Below, piece after piece: positions 6,901-12,441 of a DNA stretch of 17,734 nucleotides. Each line of letters begins with the position of its first letter. The stretch's first letter is position 1. The DNA is taken from contig JABMOA010000119.1 of NCBI GenBank assembly GCA_013204355.1, positions 1-17,734 of the forward strand, in the 5' to 3' direction. Source of the stretch: Candidatus Woesearchaeota archaeon (lineage in GTDB: Archaea > Nanobdellota > Nanobdellia > Woesearchaeales > GW2011-AR9). The notes below the pieces were generated by a model. It did not search any database and had not been told where the DNA came from. It saw only the letters and a list, made by a program, of their open reading frames with translations. The position numbers and the translations under genes were made by a program.

Positions 6901-7322
6901 ATGAATGGGGTTATGGCAATAGGCCAATAGGTATCATTATTAACAGAAGGATTTGAAACTGCTGATCTTTGCCGAAAAATAAAATTACCTTTACAAAATC
7001 TTGTGGGAGAAAATCAGGCAAGATCCTACATTAATTTGTCCATAGATCTGCAATATTAGAGATTAATTATCGAAAACACAAATCAAAATTTGAAAGGGAT
7101 CACTTATTACGCATTACAACAAGGTAGAAAATTAGAATTAGTGCGACATCCTTGGTAAAGGACCAGATAGGCAATGGATTGAGATATCTGATGGGCAAAT
7201 ATTCATCTGTCTGGGAAAAAGTATTGCCTGAATTATTTCCTAAGGGGAAATTGGAGAGTACTTGTAGAGCATACGCCAGATATTGCGATGAATTGAGCAT
7301 TCCTGTAGATAAATTTATCTAA
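6901..7322 (+). pseudogene. Decayed protein-coding sequence of unknown family
   Basis: Protein-like sequence runs through this stretch but is broken. Frame 1 starts at ATG 6901 (MNGVMAIGQ), meets TAG at 6928-6930, and continues as VSLLTEGFETADLCRKIKLP up to a second TAG at 7057-7059. It then continues as RLIIENTNQNLKGITYYALQ to a TAA at 7156-7158. About there the convincing reading moves to frame 3: LVKDQIGNGLRYLMGKYSSV, then WEKVLPELFPKGKLESTCRA, ending DELSIPVDKFI at TAA 7320-7322. That makes two in-frame stops plus one frameshift over about 140 codons. The residues (Trp, Cys, charged helices) look like real protein rather than random AT-rich translation. I cannot name the family. TAG is an ordinary stop in other genes here, so decay is likelier than recoding. 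Confidence 0.5.
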
Positions 7323-7325
7323 ACT

Positions 7326-7345
7326 TCGCATAATATACATTATGC
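7326..7345 (+). terminator. Perfect hairpin just after the decayed gene
   Basis: CGCATAAT, loop ATAC, ATTATGCG gives an 8-bp perfect stem starting 3 nt after the stop codon at 7320-7322. It is followed by CCCTTTATTTTCC. It looks like a bacterial-style intrinsic terminator, which is uncommon for archaea and would fit an imported gene. The T run is imperfect. Confidence 0.4.
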
Positions 7346-7383
7346 GCCCTTTATTTTCCTAATTTGTGAAGAGAACAGATTAG

Positions 7384-7415
7384 AACCCCTTATCTTGATT
7401 AGAAAGGTAGGGGTT
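7384..7415. other. GC-richer stem-loop, possible structured RNA
   Basis: AACCCCT (7384-7390) pairs with AGGGGTT (7409-7415) and ATCTT (7392-7396) with AAGGT (7404-7408), including one T-G wobble. T7391 is bulged and the loop is 7 nt. This 12-bp stem is GC-rich for its very AT-rich surroundings. It is the second of three hairpins between the decayed gene and PAC2. Confidence 0.35.
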
Positions 7416-7472
7416 TCTGGAAAAATGAGGCGTTTTAATTTGGCAAAATTAATTGATTTGATTAGACTTATT

Positions 7473-7513
7473 AATCCCAGAACATTTAATCAAACCTAGA
7501 AGGTTGTGGGATT
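7473..7513. other. Nested stem-loop in the long gene-free stretch
   Basis: AATCCCA (7473-7479) pairs with TGGGATT (7507-7513), enclosing a second hairpin AACCT-AGA-AGGTT (7493-7505). The remainder of 7323-7702 is AT-rich with repeated gatta/taatc words and, near 7640-7702, A-runs that read as a T-rich terminator for PAC2 on the minus strand. I see no intact gene there. Confidence 0.35.
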
Positions 7514-7639
7514 TATGGAAGTTAAAAATCAATGCGTTTGATTAAAAAGTTAAGTTAATTAAATTGCAATCAGAAAACTTAGTTTGATTAATGATAACCA
7601 TTTCAGTTTTGATAACTGATTAAATATTTTAGGCTTAAA

Positions 7640-7702
7640 ATAATTAATTAATTTAATGAGAAAAATTAAAAAAGAATAAAATCAATGAAAAAAATAAAAA
7701 AT
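7640..7702 (-). terminator. T-rich 3' region of the PAC2 gene
   Basis: Read on the minus strand, the bases after the PAC2 stop codon contain repeated T runs with hardly any G or C, the usual archaeal termination signal. No stable hairpin was noticed here. Confidence 0.35.
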
Positions 7703-8407
7703 TTAACCAACATAACTTAAATGTTTGTCATCTTGCACTTCTTCTGCATTTTGCTGCTGCTTCATAATACCTTTTAACTTCTGTTCAAACATCTGTGCTT
7801 GTTTCAATAAAGGTTTAGGATCTATTTTTAATCCTGTGTAAGAATCCAATGCTTGTATTATATGTGCAGCTGCTTTACTATCAGGCAATCCACTTCGTGC
7901 TTCTGCAAATAATGCAGTCAAAGGAGTCTTCGTAGATTTTGCAAGTAAAGCGCCCGTAACACCAACAATAATACCTTCCATTAATGGATGTGCAACACCA
8001 TCCATACGTTTAGCCATATTTTTTGCATTTGAATAATAGAACACACGCCCAGCTTCAGCTGTTGGTGAGCCAACACCCTCTAATGAAATGATTTCCTTAG
8101 CTGACAATTCTTTTGCTAATTCACAAATAACTTCAGCCACTTTCCACCCCATATTTTTACCAATATTAATAGCATGGACCAATACAAGATTATTTGCTTT
8201 ATTGTAATGAATGGAAATAGGTTCAATCACTTTATTTTGGTGGATAGCAACCATTGCAGGAATGTCATCTATTTCTATAATTCCTATTTTTTCCGTCTGT
8301 AAATGCTCCATTAAAAATTCTGTTGCTATCGTACCTATTAAACCAAATCCGGGAAACCCTTCAATGATTGTTACATTTTTTGGTTTTTTTGTTAGAATTA
8401 ATCTCAT
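7703..8407 (-). CDS. PAC2-family proteasome assembly chaperone homologue
   Basis: This 234-residue protein fits the PAC2 family of archaeal homologues of proteasome assembly chaperones. The signature EGFPGFGLIGTIATEFLM occupies residues 16-33. It is followed by the domain elements IPAMVAIH, AKEIISLEGVGSPT and a GVTGALLAKSTKTPLTALFAEAR segment. The C-terminus is a charged, Gln-rich probable coiled coil (LLKQAQMFEQKLKGIMKQQQ). In characterised archaea such proteins bind proteasome alpha rings. The tail ends SYVG, which resembles but does not match a proteasome-docking HbYX end. I start at the ATG 8407 because AGGTGAT directly upstream is a Shine-Dalgarno, and the GTG at 8416 falls inside it. 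The gene is monocistronic. Its exact partner here is unproven. Confidence 0.88.
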   Translation of the reverse strand: MRLILTKKPKNVTIIEGFPGFGLIGTIATEFLMEHLQTEKIGIIEIDDIPAMVAIHQNKVIEPISIHYNKANNLVLVHAINIGKNMGWKVAEVICELAKELSAKEIISLEGVGSPTAEAGRVFYYSNAKNMAKRMDGVAHPLMEGIIVGVTGALLAKSTKTPLTALFAEARSGLPDSKAAAHIIQALDSYTGLKIDPKPLLKQAQMFEQKLKGIMKQQQNAEEVQDDKHLSYVG

Positions 8408-8410
8408 TAG

Positions 8411-8417
8411 TATCACC
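8411..8417 (-). promoter_or_regulatory. Shine-Dalgarno deciding the PAC2 start
   Basis: AGGTGAT on the minus strand matches the 3' end of archaeal 16S rRNA and ends a few bases before the ATG at 8407. It rules against the overlapping GTG at 8416 as start. A TATA-like TATATAC further upstream (near 8437-8443) could drive the gene with a leader of only about 10 nt. Confidence 0.5.
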
Positions 8418-8567
8418 TTTCTTTTTTAGTTTAAGAAATGTTTTTGGTATATAAGTGTTTTGATAATTGTCTCCTGTATTCCTACTAGAGTATTTTATTT
8501 AGATAACTATAGGGTAGTTTATTTATATATTTGAAAAATAATAGTATTTCATTTTCAATATATAAGG

Positions 8568-8581
8568 TATTGTTTACAATA
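8568..8581. promoter_or_regulatory. Inverted repeat TATTGT-TT-ACAATA
   Basis: A perfect 6-bp inverted repeat with a 2-bp centre follows a TATA-like ATATATAA at 8557-8565. It lies about 100 bp upstream of the ribbon-helix-helix gene and about 160 bp upstream of the divergent PAC2 start. Ribbon-helix-helix repressors commonly bind short palindromes near their own genes, so this is a candidate operator. The rest of 8430-8682 is AT-rich except for the tRNA-like fragment at 8623-8641. Confidence 0.35.
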
Positions 8582-8622
8582 AACCACTCCTGACCCTAAA
8601 AAAGATTGATTGATTTATTACA

Positions 8623-8641
8623 TCAAACTCGCGGGACCTAC
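8623..8641 (+). other. Fragment resembling a tRNA 3' end
   Basis: TCAAACTCGCGGGACCTAC resembles the T-loop, 3' T-stem and 3' acceptor strand of a tRNA. No matching 5' acceptor strand, D arm or 5' T-stem lies in the 80 bases upstream, so this is no functional tRNA. It could be an integration scar or chance. It stands out as a GC-rich patch in an AT-rich intergenic region. Confidence 0.2.
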
Positions 8642-8651
8642 AACAGATACT

Positions 8652-8659
8652 TTTATAAT
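8652..8659 (+). promoter_or_regulatory. TATA box of the small ribbon-helix-helix gene
   Basis: TTTATAAT lies 24-31 nt before the ATG at 8683, the spacing for a leaderless archaeal mRNA. A second TATA-like run at 8668-8675 is too near the ATG to serve it. Confidence 0.45.
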
Positions 8660-8682
8660 CTATTGATTTTATATATTGCATA

Positions 8683-8844
8683 ATGGCAGCAAAACCAAAA
8701 AAAACACAAAAAGTTAGACTTGATTATAATATTGACAAAGAGGTCTATGATGACTTTGTAAGGAATAGTAGCAAAAAAGGTTATGCCCCAAATGTCATTG
8801 TAGAGATACTTATGAAAAAATTTAACGACAATGGACAACTTTAG
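8683..8844 (+). CDS. Small ribbon-helix-helix (CopG/Arc-like) DNA-binding protein
   Basis: This 53-residue protein begins MAAKPKKTQKVRLDYNIDKE. The layout fits a ribbon-helix-helix domain: a basic N-terminus and short strand (KVRLDYNI), helix A (DKEVYDDFVRNSSKKG), a turn, and helix B (APNVIVEILMKKFNDNG). Such proteins form dimers whose paired strands read the DNA major groove. They act as transcriptional repressors, plasmid copy-control proteins or antitoxins. No toxin gene is adjacent: the next gene downstream is an unrelated winged-helix protein on its own promoter. Support comes from the TATA box, the stop at 8842-8844 and the compact amphipathic composition. The fold call rests on pattern only. 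Confidence 0.65.
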   Translation: MAAKPKKTQKVRLDYNIDKEVYDDFVRNSSKKGYAPNVIVEILMKKFNDNGQL

Positions 8845-8903
8845 AGAAAATAAAAAATCCACCCCTAACAATTATTCTAAATAACTAATCTCCCATCTAA
8901 ATA

Positions 8904-8911
8904 TTTTTATA
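8904..8911 (+). promoter_or_regulatory. TATA box of the winged-helix gene
   Basis: TTTTTATA lies 23-30 nt before the ATG at 8934. This favours that start over the in-frame GTG at 8913, which would fall only 2 nt after the TATA box. Confidence 0.5.
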
Positions 8912-8933
8912 GGTGTACCCCTCCCATAAATTT

Positions 8934-9290
8934 ATGAAGATTACAAAGACACAACGTCTTATATTATTTGCATTAGGACAGTTCTATCACCAGCTAAATC
9001 AACCATTAATTGCAAAGCCAATTAAAGTGAGGACTTCCAAGATTGCGTTTATTACATTCGTATCTCATTCCACAATTGTGATTAAACAGCAAAGAGCACT
9101 TTATAAAAATCTTGAAACGTTAGAGGATAAGGAATTAATCAGTTACGGAGGGAGCATGATTACATTTACGCCAATAGGTTTGGCCATTTTAGATCAAATC
9201 AACAAGGAAGTAAATCAATTTGTGAAATTGCAGGAATTTTTCAGGAATTCAAAACAATCTAAAGAGATCCAGACTATCATTAAAGATTAA
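8934..9290 (+). CDS. Winged helix-turn-helix protein, unknown regulon
   Basis: This 118-residue protein begins MKITKTQRLILFALGQFY. The C-terminal half has a clear winged-helix pattern: a helix RALYKNLETLEDKELISY, a wing GGSMITFTPIGLAIL, then a long helix DQINKEVNQFVKLQEFFRN that could dimerise. Archaea carry many one-domain regulators of this shape. I cannot assign a ligand or target. It lies between the ribbon-helix-helix gene and rpoL with its own promoter, and it looks slightly basic and cytoplasmic. The start is fixed by the TATA box about 26 nt upstream. Confidence 0.75.
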   Translation: MKITKTQRLILFALGQFYHQLNQPLIAKPIKVRTSKIAFITFVSHSTIVIKQQRALYKNLETLEDKELISYGGSMITFTPIGLAILDQINKEVNQFVKLQEFFRNSKQSKEIQTIIKD

Positions 9291-9323
9291 TATAAACATT
9301 ATTTTGAACTTCTCCCAGGGAAA

Positions 9324-9332
9324 ACTTTATAA
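9324..9332 (+). promoter_or_regulatory. TATA box of rpoL
   Basis: CTTTATAAA lies about 30 nt upstream of the ATG at 9359, with purine-rich bases (gggaaaa) before it that could serve as the TFB recognition element. It predicts a leader of a few bases. Confidence 0.55.
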
Positions 9333-9358
9333 ACCAACCATCAATTTAGCTATTTATA

Positions 9359-9628
9359 ATGGAATTCAATGCTGTAGAAGAAACTAAAACAAAACTTGTT
9401 TTTGAACTTAAAGGTGAAACACACACATTCTGTAACCTGTTAAAAAAATCTTTACAAGAGGTTAATGGCGTAGAAACTGTAAGTTACAAAATTGACCACC
9501 CTTTAATTGGAATCCCAACATTTCTTATTGAAACAAAAGGTATTGATCCTAGGAAAGCAATAAAAGAAGCACTAAAATCTATGAAAAGTCAGGCACAAGA
9601 TTTTGCAAAAGAAGTTAAAAGTTTGTAA
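9359..9628 (+). CDS. rpoL: DNA-directed RNA polymerase subunit L (Rpo11)
   Basis: This 89-residue protein matches archaeal Rpo11/RpoL. It has the heterodimerisation core GETHTFCNLLKKSLQEVNGV, then YKIDHPLIGIPTFLIETKG and the terminal helix RKAIKEALKSM. RpoL pairs with Rpo3 (encoded here at 12921) to form the alpha-like assembly platform of RNA polymerase. Length is normal for the family. It precedes the primase gene by 37 nt. A possible TATA-like TTATATTA lies in that gap, so co-transcription is uncertain. Confidence 0.95.
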   Translation: MEFNAVEETKTKLVFELKGETHTFCNLLKKSLQEVNGVETVSYKIDHPLIGIPTFLIETKGIDPRKAIKEALKSMKSQAQDFAKEVKSL

Positions 9629-9665
9629 TCACAAATTATATTAACTCCTTGTCTTTCAACAATAT

Positions 9666-11111
9666 ATGCTCACTAAAAGCACACTTCTGAAGTACTATAA
9701 ACGTCCTGACATCCAAGAGGAAATTATTAAGCATGCGCGCGATAAAGAGGTTGGAACGAGATTTGACACATATTTTGGTAAGCGGCCTGATGTTTTAAAT
9801 TATCCTCAAGACGTATTTGATTTTGCGAAAAAAGGTTTAACGTCGTTACATGCTTCTGAAGAGCGATGGCAGAATCCGTTGAATATACATTCTGATATGA
9901 AACGTAAAGAGATGGATGCTGAGAGGATTGGATGGGATTTAGTATTGGACATTGATTGCCCATTCATGGAATATAGTAAAATTTGTGCAGATTTGATCAT
10001 CAAATTTTTAGAATTTAACGAGGTGAAAGATGTTTCTTGTAAATTTTCTGGCAATAAAGGATTCCATATTGGTGTTCCTTTTGAAGCGTTTCCTGAACGT
10101 GTGGGTGAAATAATCACAAGTGAACAATTCCCTGAATTCCCTAAAAAGATCGCGTTGTACATTCGTGACCATATTGAAGATGAATTGGGAAAAAGGATTA
10201 TGGAGTTAGAGGGAAGTTTCGGCAAAATTAAGGAAAAAGTTGGTCTTGCAGAGGAAGAAATCATTCGTTACGTAACAAATCCCCTAGGAGGCAAAATTGC
10301 GAAGCTTAACGTCGATAAATTTTTAGAGATAGACACTGTATTAATTTCATCAAGACATCTTTATAGGATGCCCTACTCCTTACACGAAAAATCAGGTTTG
10401 GCAAGTTTGCCAATAGATCCTAAAAGGGTAATGGAGTTTGAGAAACCTATGGCAAATCCTGATACTTTAAAGGCTTCTGGATTCACATTTCTAGGTCGTG
10501 AAGCTTATGGAGAAAGTGGGACAAGGTTGTTGAAAAATGCGTTAGATTATGCTGCGAAGGTTGATGAGAAGAGACAGATTGAAACAGAAAAGCAATTTCA
10601 AGAGGTAAAGTTAGAAAATCCGATTCAAGAGGTTTTCTTCCCACCTTGTATCAGAAAGGCGTTATTAGGTATGGAAGATGGTAAGAAGCGAGTATTATTT
10701 GTAATGATGAATTATTTGGGTAAAGTTGGATGGTCTAAACCAGAGGTAGAGAAATATTTGATATTATGGAATGCAAAAAATCCTGAGCCCTTACGAGAAG
10801 GATATATTCGTGGCCAGATGCATCATTATAAAGCTGGTGAAAAGTTACCGCCTAACTGTGATAATGCAGCGTATTACACAGATATGGGCATTTGTCAGCC
10901 AGACATGTTATGTAAACATATTAAGAACCCTGTCAATTATACAATGACACGTTGGAAAAGACATTTACGTGATTTAAAGATGCAGGAAGATGGCCGTAAG
11001 AAGAAAAGGGTTGTTGAGGAGAAGGATGGACCGAATCAAGAGAATAAAGTGATGATTGATGAGAAAAGTGGTGTTGAAGTTACTATTGAATCTAAGAAGG
11101 AAGAGGAATGA
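9666..11111 (+). CDS. Fused DNA primase: PriS catalytic core plus PriL iron-sulfur domain
   Basis: This 481-residue primase makes RNA primers for replication. The N-terminal part is the archaeo-eukaryotic PriS core, with catalytic D95-x-D97 in VLDIDCP and the nucleotide-binding FSGNKGFHIGVPFEAFP segment. The C-terminal part begins PPCIRKALLG and matches the large-subunit (PriL) iron-sulfur domain. All four cluster cysteines are present: C328, C398 (PPNCD), C410 (GICQP) and C416 (MLCKHIKNP). A basic/acidic tail follows. Such single-chain primases are known in Nanoarchaeum and other DPANN lineages, so this supports the lineage call. The roughly 35 residues between DxD and the SGNKGFH motif leave no obvious room for the zinc-stem Cys/His cluster of ordinary PriS; that loss is inferred. 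Confidence 0.92.
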   Translation: MLTKSTLLKYYKRPDIQEEIIKHARDKEVGTRFDTYFGKRPDVLNYPQDVFDFAKKGLTSLHASEERWQNPLNIHSDMKRKEMDAERIGWDLVLDIDCPFMEYSKICADLIIKFLEFNEVKDVSCKFSGNKGFHIGVPFEAFPERVGEIITSEQFPEFPKKIALYIRDHIEDELGKRIMELEGSFGKIKEKVGLAEEEIIRYVTNPLGGKIAKLNVDKFLEIDTVLISSRHLYRMPYSLHEKSGLASLPIDPKRVMEFEKPMANPDTLKASGFTFLGREAYGESGTRLLKNALDYAAKVDEKRQIETEKQFQEVKLENPIQEVFFPPCIRKALLGMEDGKKRVLFVMMNYLGKVGWSKPEVEKYLILWNAKNPEPLREGYIRGQMHHYKAGEKLPPNCDNAAYYTDMGICQPDMLCKHIKNPVNYTMTRWKRHLRDLKMQEDGRKKKRVVEEKDGPNQENKVMIDEKSGVEVTIESKKEEE

Positions 11112-11168
11112 TATCCTTTAATTAACCACAAGCAACAAAACTAACGTTTTGAGCCATCCTAACCCAAA

Positions 11169-11179
11169 GCTTTATAAAT
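11169..11179 (+). promoter_or_regulatory. Strong promoter of the ribosomal/RNA polymerase operon
   Basis: GCTTTATAAAT, preceded by the purine-rich CCAAA, is the best TATA/BRE match in the window. A TSS about 25 nt downstream (around 11200) gives a leader of about 55-60 nt before S13, one of the few long leaders here. Confidence 0.65.
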
Positions 11180-11208
11180 AACCTGCTTCTCTTTTCAATA
11201 TTCAGCCC

Positions 11209-11243
11209 GAGTTCACGCGTATAGGGTAGACAAATGTGAATTC
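11209..11243 (+). promoter_or_regulatory. Stem-loop in the S13 leader
   Basis: GAGTTCAC (11209-11216) can pair with GTGAATTC (11236-11243), 8 bp including one G-U, enclosing a 19-nt loop. It sits inside the predicted leader, 16 nt before the S13 start codon. It could be a site for feedback control by an operon product (inference). Confidence 0.35.
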
Positions 11244-11258
11244 TCTGAAATATTAAAC

Positions 11259-11729
11259 ATGGTAGAAAAACAAGATAATTTTAAACATATTGTACGGGTA
11301 GCAAATGTAGATGTACCTGGAGAAAAAGCAGTTAAGATTGCGTTAACCAAAATTAAAGGTGTTGGTATGCAGTTTGCAGGTATTGTATGTACATTAGCTA
11401 ATATTGAGAAAAATGAAAAAGTGGGTAATCTTTCTGATGATCAAATTATAAAATTAAATGATATTGTTAAAAATCCTCAAACTGCTGGCATGCCTATATG
11501 GATGTTAAACAGACGTAAGGATTATGATACTGGTGAAAATAAACATCTTTTAACAGGTGATTTAGCTTTTACCCTTGATAATGATTTAAAGCGATTAAAG
11601 AAAATTAAAACATTACGTGGAGTACGTCATGGAAAGAAATTACCTGTGCGTGGTCAACGAACACGTTCAAACTTCAGGAAAACCAAAGGAAAGGTTGTTG
11701 GAGTTAAAAAGAAAGGTGTTAAGAGATAA
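11259..11729 (+). CDS. rpsM: 30S ribosomal protein S13
   Basis: This 156-residue protein matches archaeal S13 (uS13). It has the helix-two-turn-helix segment ALTKIKGVGMQFAGIVC near residues 24-40 and the basic C-terminal tail from RGVRHGKKLPVRGQRTRSN onward. It lies in the head of the small subunit and contacts tRNA and the 50S subunit. It is the first gene of a cluster in the standard archaeal order S13-S4-S11-Rpo3-L18e-L13-S9-Rpo10. No Shine-Dalgarno is seen before the ATG, though the leader is long enough for one. Confidence 0.96.
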   Translation: MVEKQDNFKHIVRVANVDVPGEKAVKIALTKIKGVGMQFAGIVCTLANIEKNEKVGNLSDDQIIKLNDIVKNPQTAGMPIWMLNRRKDYDTGENKHLLTGDLAFTLDNDLKRLKKIKTLRGVRHGKKLPVRGQRTRSNFRKTKGKVVGVKKKGVKR

Positions 11730-11731
11730 GT

Positions 11732-11792
11732 AAAATGGGACAACAAAAATTACAAATTTTTGAGCCCCATTTTGATATGAGATAAAAATGGG
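11732..11792 (+). promoter_or_regulatory. Two alternative hairpins controlling access to the S4 start codon
   Basis: CCCATTTT (11766-11773) can pair with AAAATGGG at 11732-11739 (8 bp, enclosing a second hairpin CAAAAATT-ACA-AATTTTTG at 11744-11762). Alternatively it can pair with AAAATGGG at 11785-11792 (8 bp, 11-nt loop), which covers the S4 ATG at 11788. The two pairings exclude each other. S4 is a classic translational autoregulator in bacteria; a similar role here is inference. Confidence 0.45.
11735..11785 (+). CDS. Mini-ORF upstream of S4 (16 codons)
   Basis: ATG at 11735 opens 5 nt after the S13 stop codon and encodes MGQQKLQIFEPHFDMR. It ends TAA at 11783-11785, 2 nt before the S4 ATG at 11788. 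It is in a different frame from S4. It spans the nested hairpin 11732-11773, so ribosomes translating it would open that structure and reach the S4 start. No Shine-Dalgarno is seen. It may be a chance frame left by the local duplication. Confidence 0.35.
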   Translation: MGQQKLQIFEPHFDMR

Positions 11793-12441
11793 AGATCCAA
11801 AAAAATTACGGAAAAAGTACGCAACACCAAGACATCCTTGGATTAAGACTGCAATAGATGCAGAAAAAATTATTACAAAAAACTTTGGATTACGTAAAAA
11901 GCAAGAAATTATGATTGCAAACTCATTTTTAAAAAAATACAAGAATATCGCAAAAAGATTAATTGCTTCAAAAACGGAACAATCAGAAAAGGAAGGGGCT
12001 CAAGTTCTTGGGAAATTACAAGGTTTAGGTTTATTAACACCTGAAGCAGGATTAGATCAAATACTTGGTTTAAATGTAGAGAGTATTTTAGAACGAAGAA
12101 TTCAAAGTGTATTATTTAGAAAAGGTTTAGCACGAACCATGATTCAAGCACGTCAATTTATTGTCCATAGGCATGTTGCGATTGGAGATAAAGAAATCAC
12201 ATTTCCATCGTATTTAATTACATTAGAAGAAGAATTACAATTAAGTTTCAGAGGAAAATCTGCATTATCAAATGAAGATCACCCTGAACGAAAAAATGAA
12301 GCTAAACAAATTCACAAGGAAGCTGAAGCAGTAAAGCCAATTAAAGAAGAAACATCTGAAGAAGATGAAAGTATTCCAAAAGATGTCATTGAAGATATTG
12401 CATTAAGTAAAAAAGAATTAGATGAGGCAATTGTAGAATGA
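11788..12441 (+). CDS. rpsD: 30S ribosomal protein S4
   Basis: This 217-residue protein is archaeal S4 (uS4), shown by the conserved start MGDPKKLRKKYATPRHPW, which also fixes the start codon. The S4 RNA-binding domain lies at about residues 100-145 (LERRIQSVLFRKGLARTMIQ followed by ARQFIVHRHVAIGD). S4 nucleates 30S assembly on 16S rRNA. Beyond about residue 165 is a highly acidic tail (KEETSEEDES and similar), longer than in many archaea. Its stop overlaps the S11 start as ATGA, indicating translational coupling. No Shine-Dalgarno is visible before its start. Confidence 0.96.
   Translation: MGDPKKLRKKYATPRHPWIKTAIDAEKIITKNFGLRKKQEIMIANSFLKKYKNIAKRLIASKTEQSEKEGAQVLGKLQGLGLLTPEAGLDQILGLNVESILERRIQSVLFRKGLARTMIQARQFIVHRHVAIGDKEITFPSYLITLEEELQLSFRGKSALSNEDHPERKNEAKQIHKEAEAVKPIKEETSEEDESIPKDVIEDIALSKKELDEAIVE

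Larger units (their letters stand above)
6854..7556 (+). repeat. Direct repeat AAAAAGTTAAGTT flanking the decayed gene
   Basis: A 13-nt word occurs at 6855-6867 and again at 7544-7556, each preceded by TTTAATC- or TTTGATTA-like bases. The copies bracket the decayed coding sequence and the three hairpins. They may mark an insertion or a rearrangement, but the AT-rich composition makes chance repeats plausible. Confidence 0.25.
11722..11809 (+). repeat. Imperfect tandem duplication of the S4 start region
   Basis: Bases 11722-11754 (GAGATAA, then AAAATGGGA, then AAAATTAC) recur with small changes at 11779-11809, where they form the true S4 start. The copies are about 55 nt apart. The upstream copy opens a decoy reading frame MGQQKLQ that mirrors the S4 beginning MGDPKKLR. 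A CCCATTTT at 11766-11773 is complementary to AAAATGGG in both copies. Confidence 0.55.

Noticed and set aside
6928..7059. Reassigned TAG codons (for example pyrrolysine) in the decayed gene
   Set aside because: TAG ends S9, Rpo10, the 105-aa and the ribbon-helix-helix genes normally, and a frameshift is also needed, so decay is the simpler reading.
7100..7300. A 66-codon open frame on the minus strand
   Set aside because: It is antisense to the more protein-like + strand remnant, lacks a promoter or Shine-Dalgarno and has no recognisable domain.
8408..8416. GTG start for PAC2
   Set aside because: It lies within the AGGTGAT Shine-Dalgarno that serves the ATG at 8407.
8560..8645. A complete tRNA gene
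   Set aside because: Only a 3'-end-like patch is present; no 5' acceptor strand, D arm or pairing T-stem could be found on either strand.
8653..8871. A 72-codon minus strand frame opposite the ribbon-helix-helix gene
   Set aside because: It is the reverse shadow of the small + strand gene, with low-complexity Phe/Ile/Lys composition.
8913..8933. GTG start for the winged-helix gene
   Set aside because: The TATA box at 8904-8911 leaves no room; ATG 8934 has ideal leaderless spacing.
9727..10264. Long minus strand frames inside the primase gene
   Set aside because: They are shadows of a clearly identified gene with conserved catalytic motifs on the + strand.
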